Positions 45,953 to 54,794 are shown, counted from the first letter of the stretch. The stretch is 64,000 nucleotides of DNA from Bradyrhizobium sp. CIAT3101 (GCF_029714945.1 NZ_CP121634.1:6035001-6099000); one strand, 5' to 3'. The notes: generated by a model not told the origin, from the sequence alone. Numbers and translations are program-made.

Positions 45953-46238
45953 TGTAAACCTTCGAAACAAACCTGAAACAACAGCTCAAAAATCGGCAGT
46001 TACGAAATCGGCTTCCCCGAATCGCGGTCCGCAACCGAGACGGAAATGTTGCAATGCCAGAAGGCCTTACAGGGCGTCACGGAGCAGACATCAACCGAAA
46101 CAGCGATTCAGGTAGCAATACGGTATTGGGGTCCCTGTGGCTGCGAATGAAGGTTCACAAGCGCATTTTTTCATCAATTGTCGCCGCCAGGCTTTCGCGT
46201 TATGCACAACGCCAGGGACAACTTTTGCGAAACATTTC
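45953..46238. other. Divergent intergenic region between the TPS operon and the sensory operon
   Basis: This 286-bp stretch holds the start regions of two diverging operons and should contain both promoters. It is visibly less GC-rich near 45953-46000 and 46130-46200 than the flanking genes. No operator dyad, riboswitch or RNA gene could be recognised by eye. Confidence 0.4.
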
Positions 46239-47282
46239 ATGACTGAACGGCCCGCACCTGCCCGCGTTGTGCCGGCGGTCGCCCGCCGCGATTTCATTCG
46301 CCTTGCGGGCGCAACCGCCGCGGGCTTCTTTGCGCTCGGCGCAACGTCGGATCGCATGCGAATCGTCGCCTCGATCACCAGCCTGTCGCTCGACGACGAG
46401 CTGACCAGACGCAACATGACCGAAAGCTCGACCACGCGCCTCGGCGCGCTGATCGCCGGCCTGAGGCAGCGTGGCTGGGTCGAAGGGGTCAACTACCGTT
46501 TCGAGGTCCGCTCGAGCTTCGGCGGTCCGGACAAGATGAAGGCCGCGGTCACGGAGCTCATCGACCTCAAGCCGGATGTCATCCTCACCGGCTCGACCGT
46601 CGAAACCGCAGCCATCATGGCGGCCACCAAGACCATCCCGATCATTTTCGCGACATCCAACGACCCCATCGGCAATGGCTTCGTCCAGAGCCTCGCTCAT
46701 CCCGGCGGCAACATCACGGGCTTCACCAGCAGCACGCCCGAGATGGGCGGCAAATGGCTTCAGCTGATCAGGGAGGCCGTGCCGGATATTCAGCGCGTCG
46801 GCGTCCTGTTCAATCCGGCGAGCACTCCTCGCGCCGGGCGCTTCTACCTCGATTCCGTCGAGCAGGAGGCCGCGGCCGCAGGCGTGACCGTGGTGGTCAC
46901 GCCGATCAGCACGGCGGCCGAAATCGACGGCGCGATCAGCCGTTTCGCCGAGCCGCCGAAGGCGGCGATGATCTCGCTCGTCGACAGCTTTCTGGTGGTG
47001 AACCGGCAGGCGATCGTCGCAACGGCCGCGAAATATCGCGTGCCGATGATCTATCCGTTCCACTACTTCATGGATGCCGGCGGGCTGATGAGCTATGGGC
47101 CGACGCTGGAGGTGCGCTCGGCCGATTACGTCGATCTCATCCTGCGCGGCACCAAGGCCGGCGATCTGCCGGTGCAATCGCCGCGGAAGTACGAGCTCCT
47201 GATCAACCGCACCGTTGCCAACGCGCTCGGGCTGACGATCCCGTTCACGCTGCTCGTGCGCGCCGACGAGATTCGCGAGTGA
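46239..47282 (+). CDS. Periplasmic substrate-binding protein, PF04392 type, probable sensor accessory
   Basis: A 347-residue protein with a twin-arginine-type signal (RRDFIRLAGATAAGFFALGA, RR at 16-17) followed by a two-lobe binding fold: LRQRGWVEGVNYRFEVR, DVILTGSTVETAA, PIIFATSNDPIGNGFVQSL, PGGNITGFTS. These motifs are typical of the ABC-transporter substrate-binding family PF04392. Some family members bind amino acids; the ligand here cannot be told. No permease or ATPase lies beside it. Instead it overlaps the hybrid histidine kinase gene by four bases (GTGA), suggesting that it presents a ligand to that kinase. ATG at 46239 was chosen because it precedes a sensible export signal. Confidence 0.85.
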   Translation: MTERPAPARVVPAVARRDFIRLAGATAAGFFALGATSDRMRIVASITSLSLDDELTRRNMTESSTTRLGALIAGLRQRGWVEGVNYRFEVRSSFGGPDKMKAAVTELIDLKPDVILTGSTVETAAIMAATKTIPIIFATSNDPIGNGFVQSLAHPGGNITGFTSSTPEMGGKWLQLIREAVPDIQRVGVLFNPASTPRAGRFYLDSVEQEAAAAGVTVVVTPISTAAEIDGAISRFAEPPKAAMISLVDSFLVVNRQAIVATAAKYRVPMIYPFHYFMDAGGLMSYGPTLEVRSADYVDLILRGTKAGDLPVQSPRKYELLINRTVANALGLTIPFTLLVRADEIRE

Positions 47283-49975
47283 ACGAGGCGGTCGACCAGG
47301 GACATCTGCGAACGCCTCCGGGCCGGCTTTTCCGCAAATATCTCTACTCGATCGTCGCCCTCGCCTTTGCCGTGCTCGCCATCAACACCGGCTTCGACGT
47401 CTGGTTCTCCTATCGCGAGCAGAAGCAGCTTCTCGCCGCGACCCAGCGCGAGCAGGCCGCAAGCGCGGCCATCCAGATCGGCCAGTTCGTCGGCCAGATC
47501 GAAAACCAGATCAGATGGCTTGCCCGCCTGCCCGCAGAACTCTCGACCAACGAGGACGTGCGCCTCAACGCCATCCGCCTGATGCGCCTCTCGCCCGCGA
47601 TCGCCGAATTGACCGAGCTCGATGCGCAAGGCCGCGAGCAGGTGCGGGTGTCGCGCCGCGTCGCGGACAGGATCGGCAGCAACGCCGACCATTCTTCCTT
47701 TGCGTCGTTCCGCGGCGCCAATGAAAGCCGGGCCTATTACGGGCCGGTCTATTTCTTCGGCGATACCGAGCCCTACATGACGATCGCCACCCGCGGCGTC
47801 GGCAGCACACCCAACGTGGTCGTCGCAGAGGTCAATCTGCGCTTCATCTGGGATCTCGTCGCCGGGATCAGGGTGGGCAACACCGGCAAGGCCTATGTGG
47901 TCGATCGGCTGGGCGTGCTGATCGCACATCCCGATCTGTGGCCGGCGCTCCGCCGCAGCGATCTGTCACGGCATCCGGATGTGCGCGCCGCGCTCGACGG
48001 AGTCGGGCCGCCCACCGGCGGCCTGGTCAAGGAGGATTTTTCCGGACAACGCGTGCTGTCGACCTATGCCACGGTCCCCTCGCTCGGCTGGCTGGTGTTC
48101 GTCGAGCTTCCGCTCAGCGAAGCCTACGCGCCGATCTACGCCTCGATCGGACGGTCGACGTTCCTGCTGGTCGCGCTGCTGGTCATCGCGGCTCTCGTGT
48201 CGCTCTGGCTCAGCCGGCGCATGACCGTGCCGATCCAGCTGCTGACGCAGGGCGCGCGGCGGATCGAGAGCGGCGATCTCAAACTGCGGCTCGCGATCAG
48301 GACGGGTGACGAGCTCGAGGCGCTCGGCGACCAGTTCAACCGGATGGCCGCGCATTTGCGCGAATCCTATGCCACGCTGGAGCGGAAGGTCATCGAACGG
48401 ACCTCAGAGCTCGAGAAGGCGCGCGACCAGGCTCTGGCCGAGCACGATGCGGCCGAGCGCGCACGCAGCGTCGCGGTTGCGGCCAACGAAACCAAATCGC
48501 GCTTCCTCGCCGTGGTCAGCCACGAGCTGCGCACGCCGCTCAACGGCGTCATGGGCGTGCTGCAGCTGCTCGACGACGGCAGGCTCAGTGAGGTCCAACG
48601 CCGCCACCTCGCAACCGCCGCCGCCTCGGGCGAAACGCTGATCGCGCTGGTCGATGCCATTCTCGAATATGCCCGGCTCGAAGCCAGCGCCGAAACGCTG
48701 GAGACGCGCGACTTCCGCCTCGACCAGCTGATCGAGACCGCCGCCGATCTGATGCGGCCGCAAGCCTTCGGCAAGGGACTGAGCTTCGACCTCGACTGCG
48801 ATGCGACGATCGGCACCTCCGTGCACGGCGATCCCGTCAGGCTCAATCGCATCCTGCTCAACTTGATCGGCAACGCCATCAAGTTCACCCCGAGCGGCGG
48901 CATCTCCCTGAGCGCGACAGCCGAACGGCGAAACGACGATGCGCTGCTCCGCGTCGTCGTTCGCGACACCGGCATCGGCATCGCGCCCGACATGCACGAG
49001 CGGATTTTCGAGGACTTCGTGCAGGCCGACGACAGCATCGCGCGGCGGTTCGGCGGCACCGGCCTCGGGCTTGCGATCGCGCGTCGCCTCACCCGGCTGA
49101 TGCGCGGCGAGCTGACGGTGGAGAGCACGCCCGGCCAGGGCAGCGTGTTCACGCTGCTCGTTCCGCTTCGTGACGCCGCCAGCGGCATCGCGCAAGGCGC
49201 GATTGCGCCGCCATCGCGGCAGCGCCACGTGCTGCTGGTCGACGACGATCCCGTCAATTGCGAGGTCGGCGAAGCCATTTTGAACCGGCTCGGCCACCTC
49301 TGCGCGATCGCCAGGAACGGCGCGGAAGCGGTGGCGCTCGCGCGCGACCACGCATTCGACGTCATCCTGATGGATCTGCACATGCCCGACATGGATGGCG
49401 TGGAAGCGGCCGCACGCATTCGACAGCTTTCGCTGCAGCCGATGCCGCGGATCATCGTCGTGACCGCCGACGTCTCGCGCAGCACCCGCGAGCGGCTCGC
49501 AGCCGCAGGAATCGCCAGGGTCGTCAGCAAGCCGATCCTGATCAACGCGCTTCGCGAGGCGATCGAGGATGAATCCGGGGATGGCGCGACCGACGCACCG
49601 CTTGCGGCCGGCGCCTTGATCGACCGGAATTTTCTCGACGACCAGAAGGAGCTGCTCGGACCGACGCAGATCGCGAAGCTCCATCATCTGCTGCAGGAGA
49701 CCAGCGAAAAACTGATCGCCGATATCACTGCGGCCGCCGCGTCCGGCGACCACAATCAGCTCGCACGATCCGCGCATCAGCTCGGCAGCGCGGCGAGCGC
49801 GCTGGGCCTCGTCCACCTGTTCGAGCGCTGCCGCGACATCGAGCTGACGGCGCCGACGATGTCGCCCGACGAATGCCGGGATGCGGCGCGCGAGCTGGCC
49901 GCGCTTCGCGACGCATCGATCAGCGCGCTGGACAATATGCTCGCACCAGCCCAGGAACGTACGGTTACGTCCTGA
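47279..49975 (+). CDS. Hybrid sensor histidine kinase with Cache, HAMP, kinase, receiver and HPt domains
   Basis: An 898-residue membrane kinase. Order: TM1 (about 22-38), periplasmic double-Cache-like sensor (about 45-285), TM2 (about 293-311), HAMP (312-365), HisKA with phospho-accepting H415 in SHELRTPLNG, HATPase with N532 (N box) and DTGIGIAP (563-570) and GGTGLGLAIARRL, a receiver domain with VDDD (654-657) and phospho-acceptor D699 in MDLHMPDMDG plus K751, and a C-terminal HPt domain with H833 in ARSAHQLGSAAS. The full His-Asp-His relay needs an external response regulator, none of which is visible nearby. GTG at 47279 overlaps the upstream binding-protein stop (GTGA). Confidence 0.92.
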   Translation: MNEAVDQGHLRTPPGRLFRKYLYSIVALAFAVLAINTGFDVWFSYREQKQLLAATQREQAASAAIQIGQFVGQIENQIRWLARLPAELSTNEDVRLNAIRLMRLSPAIAELTELDAQGREQVRVSRRVADRIGSNADHSSFASFRGANESRAYYGPVYFFGDTEPYMTIATRGVGSTPNVVVAEVNLRFIWDLVAGIRVGNTGKAYVVDRLGVLIAHPDLWPALRRSDLSRHPDVRAALDGVGPPTGGLVKEDFSGQRVLSTYATVPSLGWLVFVELPLSEAYAPIYASIGRSTFLLVALLVIAALVSLWLSRRMTVPIQLLTQGARRIESGDLKLRLAIRTGDELEALGDQFNRMAAHLRESYATLERKVIERTSELEKARDQALAEHDAAERARSVAVAANETKSRFLAVVSHELRTPLNGVMGVLQLLDDGRLSEVQRRHLATAAASGETLIALVDAILEYARLEASAETLETRDFRLDQLIETAADLMRPQAFGKGLSFDLDCDATIGTSVHGDPVRLNRILLNLIGNAIKFTPSGGISLSATAERRNDDALLRVVVRDTGIGIAPDMHERIFEDFVQADDSIARRFGGTGLGLAIARRLTRLMRGELTVESTPGQGSVFTLLVPLRDAASGIAQGAIAPPSRQRHVLLVDDDPVNCEVGEAILNRLGHLCAIARNGAEAVALARDHAFDVILMDLHMPDMDGVEAAARIRQLSLQPMPRIIVVTADVSRSTRERLAAAGIARVVSKPILINALREAIEDESGDGATDAPLAAGALIDRNFLDDQKELLGPTQIAKLHHLLQETSEKLIADITAAAASGDHNQLARSAHQLGSAASALGLVHLFERCRDIELTAPTMSPDECRDAARELAALRDASISALDNMLAPAQERTVTS

Positions 49976-49999
49976 AATCCTGAATCATAGGGGCCGCCC

Positions 50000-50908
50000 G
50001 TGCGCGCAAGATGTCTCGCCATTCTCCTCATGCTGCTCGCGCCCGCCGCCCGCGCCGAGGAACAGTTCCCGTCCAGCTTCCGGACCAAAACCATCCCGGC
50101 CAACGGCACGCAGATCCATGTGCGGGTCGGCGGCAAGGGACCCGCGGTGATCCTGATCCACGGTTTTGGCGATACCGGCGACATGTGGGCCAGGCTCGGC
50201 GCGGACCTCGCGCGCGATCACACCGTGGTCGTGCCGGACCTGCGCGGCATGGGCCTCTCGAACAAGCCGGACGGCGGCTACGATAAATGGAATCAGGCGG
50301 CCGACATGCGCGCCGTCCTGCAGGCGCTCAACATCGACAAGGCTGTCGTCGTCGGACACGACATCGGCACCATGGTGGCCTATGCCTATGCGGCGCGCTA
50401 TCGCGACCTCACCGAAAAGCTGGTCGTGATGGATGCCCCCGTGCCGGGCGTGCCGCCCTGGGACGAGGTCGTCCGCAGCCCGCAACTCTGGCACTTCGAT
50501 TTCGGCGGCCCCGACATGGAGCGGCTGGTCAAGGGCCGCGAACGCATCTACCTCGACCGCTTCTGGAATGAATTTGCGGGCACGCCCTCCAAGGTCGACG
50601 AGGCGACGCGCCGTCACTACGCGGAGCTCTATGCACGGCCGGGCGCGATGCATTCCGCCTTCGCGCAGTTCAGGGCGATCCGCACCGACGCCGAGGACAA
50701 CAAGAAGGCAATCGCGACCAAGCTGACCATCCCCGTACTCGCCGTCGGCGGCGAAAAGTCGTTCGGCAAGATGGAAGCGGTCGTGATGCGGAACGCGGCG
50801 ACCGATGTCACCGAGGTCGTCATTCCCGGCGCCGGGCACTGGCTGATGGAGGAAGATCCGGCGGCGACCATCAAGGCGGTGCGCGCGTTTCTCGACGGCA
50901 AGAAATAG
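50000..50908 (+). CDS. Exported alpha/beta hydrolase, epoxide hydrolase-like
   Basis: A 302-residue hydrolase with a signal peptide (about 1-19, ending PAARAEE). The fold motifs are HGFGDTGDMW (oxyanion region), DLRGMGLSNKP, and the nucleophile elbow GHDIGTMVAYAYA with an aspartate (D121) rather than serine. The catalytic histidine is probably H280 in PGAGHWLMEE. An Asp nucleophile is typical of epoxide hydrolases and haloacid-type dehalogenases. The substrate cannot be deduced. GTG at 50000 is preceded by AGGGG (49989-49993). It lies 24 bp behind the kinase gene in the same direction and may be co-transcribed with the sensory pair. Confidence 0.82.
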   Translation: MRARCLAILLMLLAPAARAEEQFPSSFRTKTIPANGTQIHVRVGGKGPAVILIHGFGDTGDMWARLGADLARDHTVVVPDLRGMGLSNKPDGGYDKWNQAADMRAVLQALNIDKAVVVGHDIGTMVAYAYAARYRDLTEKLVVMDAPVPGVPPWDEVVRSPQLWHFDFGGPDMERLVKGRERIYLDRFWNEFAGTPSKVDEATRRHYAELYARPGAMHSAFAQFRAIRTDAEDNKKAIATKLTIPVLAVGGEKSFGKMEAVVMRNAATDVTEVVIPGAGHWLMEEDPAATIKAVRAFLDGKK

Positions 50909-51084
50909 GACGACGAGCCGAGCTGAGATGTCTCAGTTCGGCGTTTTCCCTCATCGGACGCCCCGAGCCGCGCGTGGCTTCCGGTTGTAATCCCAAACCG
51001 ACTTCACGCGGAATGCCGCTATAGGCAGCCGACTCGAGTAGACGAGCAATCAGCGGTCGCGATAATTTCAGAGTCGCGCGTTTC

Positions 51085-51399
51085 CTAATTCGCGATTTCA
51101 AGACTAGCCGCAACGTCCTCACCTGTACGAGCGAGCCGACGCATTCGCGTATCCTTCATCGCTGAGGAAAGATCGCGGATCAGTTCCCTGAGCTCTGGTG
51201 CGAGGTGGGCCGCATTTGCGACCTTGATGACGTAAGGAGGCTTGATCGCGTTCATGCCGCCCCCGAAAATTGAATCCAAGAAGGCGCCCACAATATCACC
51301 ATGCCATTCCGGCGCCCCTATTGCTGCCTTGAGGGCTGATCGAAAATCGCAAGCGGTTTTCCAATTGCTGGCATCGAGTTCTATTGTCAAAATGGTCAT
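51085..51399 (-). CDS. Barstar-like small protein, possible immunity protein
   Basis: A 104-residue protein. Its segment DFRSALKAAIGAPEWHGDIVGAFLDSIFG followed by PPYVIKV follows the barstar pattern (a helix, a short-loop aromatic-Gly, an acidic helix, then a PP-led strand). Barstar-type proteins neutralise secreted ribonucleases, in solitary or polymorphic-toxin settings. The similarity is by eye only. ATG at 51399 overlaps the stop of the upstream small gene (ATGA). The surrounding 0.7 kb is visibly less GC-rich than its neighbours, hinting at acquisition. No toxin gene is adjacent. Confidence 0.55.
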   Translation of the reverse strand: MTILTIELDASNWKTACDFRSALKAAIGAPEWHGDIVGAFLDSIFGGGMNAIKPPYVIKVANAAHLAPELRELIRDLSSAMKDTRMRRLARTGEDVAASLEIAN

Positions 51400-51728
51400 T
51401 TTGGTGCGGCCTGAGGTACCCTCGTTTCGAATGGCGGTCCCAGATGATCGCAAAATTCCACCACGCCGGATGCAATAACTTCGTCCGTTTGCTCTGAATG
51501 ATCCCAGAGTCGGACTGATTCGTCGCAATGGCGAAGGATGAAGTTGCCGTCGAGGTCGGCGCCAATAATCGAGACATCCTTACCATGCCACCATGATGCT
51601 CTCAGAGGACGCCAATCATCACCGCGGATCAGGAAGGCAACTTTAAGCTCTCTGTCGGGATTAATCGCAAAGGTCTTCCGCTGACCATCGGATCGAACTC
51701 GTTCGATGGCCTCGTGATCTCGTGTCAT
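51396..51728 (-). CDS. Small protein of unknown function coupled to the barstar-like gene
   Basis: A 110-residue protein with no signal peptide or membrane segment. The C-terminal half, GADLDGNFILRHCDESVRLW then DHSEQTDEVIASGVVEFCDH, has the rhythm of the SMI1/KNR4 (SUKH) immunity fold: a strand with DG, a strand with the charged VRLWDH, then an ASxxEF helix. The protein is shorter than typical SUKH members, so this is a weak suggestion. The four-base overlap with the barstar-like gene implies the two are made together. Confidence 0.5.
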   Translation of the reverse strand: MTRDHEAIERVRSDGQRKTFAINPDRELKVAFLIRGDDWRPLRASWWHGKDVSIIGADLDGNFILRHCDESVRLWDHSEQTDEVIASGVVEFCDHLGPPFETRVPQAAPK

Positions 51729-51850
51729 GATGGCTAAGTCTCAGATGCAACACCACAAGTTGGTGGCCATTTACATATCATCCATGCCGCCTTCCGGTCC
51801 AAAAGCCAAGTCGCCGCACGCCCCACTTCCTGGCTCCTGTTCGCGGCCCG

Positions 51851-52804
51851 TCAGACATCGGCAGGCCCCCATAAGGACGCGTTCACCCCAGCCTCACCGT
51901 GTCCCCGCGCCTCCCCCTCCTCCCGCCCAAACCGCTCGACCAGAAAATCGATGAACAGCCGCACCTTCACCGACAAATGCCGCGTCGGCGGATAGACCGC
52001 ATAAAGCGAAAGCGGCGGCGCGGAATAATCGTCCAGCACGGTCCGCAGGTCACCCTTCCGCAACGCATCGGCCGCGATGAACTCGGGCAGCAGCGCGAGG
52101 CCCCTGCCCTTGATCGCGGCGTCGCGTAGCACCTCGGCATTGTTGACGCAGAGCGACCAGGCCGGCTGGATCCAGTGATCGCCATCTTTGCCGGTGAGCT
52201 TCCACTGATTGCCGGTCAGCAGGAAGCCGTAGGTGAGCGATGCGTGCTCGCGCAGATCCTGCGGATGCCTTGGCGTGCCGTGGCGCGCGAGATAATCCGG
52301 CGAGGCGCAGATCATGCGCGCCACCGGCATGATTTTTCGCGCGATCAGGCTCGAGGATTCCAGCTCCGCGATGCGCAGCGTCACGTCAAAGCCATCCTGG
52401 ACGGGATCGAGCAGGTCGTCGCTGAGCACGATCTGGAGCTGAAGCTCCGGGTACGCTTCCATGAACTCAGCGAGAACGGGCCCCAGCCGCATCGTGCCGA
52501 ACGACATCGGCGCGTTGACACGCAACAGCCCGCGCGGCGCCGACTGCGCCTGCGACACCGCCTGGTCGGCGGCCTCGATCTCCGAGAGGATGACGACGGC
52601 CCGCTCGAAATAGCGCTGGCCGTTCTCGGTCGGGCTGGCGTGGCGGGTGGTCCGGTTCAAAAGCTGGACACCGAGGCTCTCCTCAAGGTCGGCGATGTAT
52701 TTGCTGATCGCCGAGCGCGACAGCCGCAACTGCCGGCCGGCCTCGGCAAAGCTGCCGCTTTCGACCACTTTGACGAAGGCCCGGAGGCTGGCGACCTTAT
52801 CCAT
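51851..52804 (-). CDS. LysR-family transcriptional regulator
   Basis: A 317-residue regulator with an N-terminal winged helix-turn-helix (1-60, MDKVASLRAFVKVVESGSFA and LSRSAISKYIADLEESLGVQ) and a periplasmic-binding-protein-like effector domain (about 90-300, with GLLRVNAPMSFG). It is divergent from the MhqO/MhqD-like pair, with 131 bp between the start codons. The usual LysR arrangement predicts that it controls that pair and itself. The C-terminal tail EEGEARGHGEAGVNASLW is extra and looks unstructured. Confidence 0.92.
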   Translation of the reverse strand: MDKVASLRAFVKVVESGSFAEAGRQLRLSRSAISKYIADLEESLGVQLLNRTTRHASPTENGQRYFERAVVILSEIEAADQAVSQAQSAPRGLLRVNAPMSFGTMRLGPVLAEFMEAYPELQLQIVLSDDLLDPVQDGFDVTLRIAELESSSLIARKIMPVARMICASPDYLARHGTPRHPQDLREHASLTYGFLLTGNQWKLTGKDGDHWIQPAWSLCVNNAEVLRDAAIKGRGLALLPEFIAADALRKGDLRTVLDDYSAPPLSLYAVYPPTRHLSVKVRLFIDFLVERFGREEGEARGHGEAGVNASLWGPADV

Positions 52805-52818
52805 GGGCCCGCCCCGTG

Positions 52819-52872
52819 GATTGTTTCCAAATCGTAGACATAGACGTCATATTTGCATGGATTGTCTCCAAT
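52819..52872. promoter_or_regulatory. Paired dyads in the LysR / mhqO-like divergent promoter
   Basis: Two related dyads lie in the 131-bp intergenic region: ATTGTTTCCAAAT at 52820-52832 and ATTGTCTCCAAT at 52861-52872, each built as ATTG-N4-CAA. Their starts are 41 bp apart, about four helical turns, so both face the same side of the DNA. This fits two dimer sites of a LysR tetramer. It is inferred from sequence only. Confidence 0.55.
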
Positions 52873-52935
52873 CCAAAGCGGAACGATATTTCCTCCCAGA
52901 GCAAGACCCGCTCCCCGATTTTCAGGAGGACGACC

Positions 52936-53874
52936 ATGTCTGGACTGCACCATGTCACCGCGATTGCCGGCGACCCCATCCGCAATTTCGGCTTTTACAC
53001 CAGGGATCTCGGCCTGCGCTTCGTCAAGAAGACGGTCAATTTCGACGATCCCGGCACCTATCACTTCTACTACGGCGACGAGACCGGCCGCCCCGGCACC
53101 ATCCTGACCTTCTTCCCGTGGGCCGGCGTGTCGCCGGGCCGCCGCGGCGTCGGCGAGACCCATCAGACCGCCTTCCGCGTGCCGCAGCGCTCGCTCGGCT
53201 ACTGGACGCAGCGCTTCATCGAGAAGGGCATCGCTTACGAGGCGCTGGAAAAGCGCTTTGGCGAATCCGTGCTGCCGTTCACCGATCCTGACGGCATGGC
53301 GCTCGCGCTCGTCGGCGTCCCCGGCGCCGAGAACGAGCCCGGCTGGAGCAATGGCGACGTGCCGGCCGAGCACGCGATCCGCGGCTTCCACGGCGTAACC
53401 TTGCTGCTCGACAGCGCGACGAAGACGGCCGCCGTCCTCACCGACGTGTTCGGCTTCAAGGAGACCGGGCGCGAAGGCTCGGTGATCCGCTTCAAGGCGC
53501 CGGGCGACGTCGAAGGCAGCGTCGTCGACATCTACGAAGCGAAGGGCTTTTTGCGCGGACACCAGGGCGGAGGTTCGGTGCACCACATCGCGTTCCGCGC
53601 GGCCGATGATGCCGAGCAGGGCAAGATGGCGCAAAAGCTCGTCAGCAATCACGGCCTGCACCCGACCGAGCAGAGGGACCGCAACTACTTCCGCTCGATC
53701 TATTTCCGCGAACCCGGCGGCGTGCTGTTCGAGATCGCGACCGATATCCCCGGCTTCGCCGTGGACGAACCCGTCGCGACGCTCGGACGCGACCTGAAGC
53801 TGCCGAGCTTCCTCGAACAGCATCGCAAGCAGATCGAGGGCGTCCTGCCGAATTTGGAAGAGACCGCGTCATGA
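52936..53874 (+). CDS. Ring-cleaving dioxygenase / glyoxalase-fold protein, MhqO-like
   Basis: A 312-residue protein of two vicinal-oxygen-chelate modules. The first begins MSGLHHVTAIAGDP and carries FYTRDLGLRFVKKTVNFDD; the second begins GFHGVTLLLDSA. Putative metal ligands are the N-terminal HH, a histidine in SVHHIAFRA and a glutamate in GGVLFEIATD. This architecture matches MhqO/MhqA-type enzymes induced by hydroquinones and quinones. ATG at 52936 has a strong AGGAGGA six bases upstream (52924-52930). It is coupled by ATGA to the hydrolase gene behind it. Confidence 0.87.
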   Translation: MSGLHHVTAIAGDPIRNFGFYTRDLGLRFVKKTVNFDDPGTYHFYYGDETGRPGTILTFFPWAGVSPGRRGVGETHQTAFRVPQRSLGYWTQRFIEKGIAYEALEKRFGESVLPFTDPDGMALALVGVPGAENEPGWSNGDVPAEHAIRGFHGVTLLLDSATKTAAVLTDVFGFKETGREGSVIRFKAPGDVEGSVVDIYEAKGFLRGHQGGGSVHHIAFRAADDAEQGKMAQKLVSNHGLHPTEQRDRNYFRSIYFREPGGVLFEIATDIPGFAVDEPVATLGRDLKLPSFLEQHRKQIEGVLPNLEETAS

Positions 53875-54491
53875 CCGACTTCATCCATCGCTTCGAGCCC
53901 GCGACCAGCGCGGGCTCCCCACCCCTGTTGCTGCTGCACGGCACCGGCGGCGACGAGAACGATCTGCTCGGCCTCGGCGGGATGATCTCGCCCGGCTCCG
54001 CCTTGCTCTCGCCGCGCGGCCGCGTGCTCGAGCACGGCATGCCGCGCTTCTTCCGTCGCCTTGCCGAAGGCGTGTTCGACGAGGAGGACGTGCGCCGGCG
54101 TGCGCTCGAGCTCGGCGAGCTCGTCGCCGACGCACGGACGCAATACGGCATCGCCGCACCCATTGCGGTCGGCTTCTCCAATGGCGCCAACATCGCAGCC
54201 GCGTTGTTGCTGCTGAAGCCGGAGGTGCTCGCAGGCGCGATCCTGCTGCGCGCGATGGTGCCGCTGTCTGATCCGCCCAAGGCTGAGCTTGGCGGCAAGC
54301 CCGTTCTGTTGCTGTCCGGGCAAGCCGACCCGATCGTGCCGGCGAGTAACTCGGCCAAGCTTGCGGCGCTGTTGTCGGAAGCGGGCGCGCGTGTCGACCA
54401 CAAGGTCCTGCCGGCCGGCCATCAATTGTCGCAAACCGACGTGACGCTCGCCCGCAACTGGATCGGCAGCGTCGAGGCAAAGGCGGCATGA
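53871..54491 (+). CDS. Alpha/beta hydrolase, MhqD-like carboxylesterase
   Basis: A 206-residue cytoplasmic esterase of the phospholipase/carboxylesterase (COG0400) group. It has LLLHGTGGDENDL (oxyanion, 20-32), nucleophile S103 in GFSNGANIA, D153 in GQADPIVP and H184 in PAGHQLS. In other bacteria MhqD-type hydrolases pair with MhqO-type dioxygenases in quinone or hydroquinone resistance, and the four-base overlap here repeats that pairing. The precise ester substrate is unknown. Confidence 0.87.
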   Translation: MTDFIHRFEPATSAGSPPLLLLHGTGGDENDLLGLGGMISPGSALLSPRGRVLEHGMPRFFRRLAEGVFDEEDVRRRALELGELVADARTQYGIAAPIAVGFSNGANIAAALLLLKPEVLAGAILLRAMVPLSDPPKAELGGKPVLLLSGQADPIVPASNSAKLAALLSEAGARVDHKVLPAGHQLSQTDVTLARNWIGSVEAKAA

Positions 54492-54602
54492 ACCAATGAG
54501 CGGCGCATCGTCTTCGGACGGTGCGCCGTCTTCAGTTAAACTAACCCTGTTCGCTTGAAGCGGAACGCATTTGGTTAGATCGGTGCGCACCGAGAGCTCA
54601 GA

Positions 54603-54760
54603 TCACCTCTCCCACAGGGAGAGGTCGGAGCGCATCGAAGATGCGATCCGGGTGAGGGGTTCTGGTTTCACTGGGTGCCGCGGCCCCTCACCCGGATTGC
54701 GCTGGACGATGCTTCGCATCGCCGGGCGCAATCCGACCTCTCCCCGTCGGGGAGAGGTGA
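54603..54760. repeat. 158-bp palindromic repeat between convergent genes
   Basis: The outer ends TCACCTCTCC (54603-54612) and GGAGAGGTGA (54751-54760) are inverted repeats. Inside are smaller hairpins: CCTCTCCC-ACA-GGGAGAGG (54606-54624), GCATC-GAA-GATGC (54632-54643 region), GGATTGCG with CGCAATCC (54694-54733), and ACCTCTCCCC with GGGGAGAGGT at the right end. It fills most of the 303-bp gap between the mhqD-like gene and the chemotaxis receptor, which converge, so it may also act as a terminator. The element looks like a dispersed non-coding repeat; no transposase is encoded. Confidence 0.8.
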
Positions 54761-54794
54761 CGGTGGACGCCGATCGAACCCGACTCCGTCGCGC

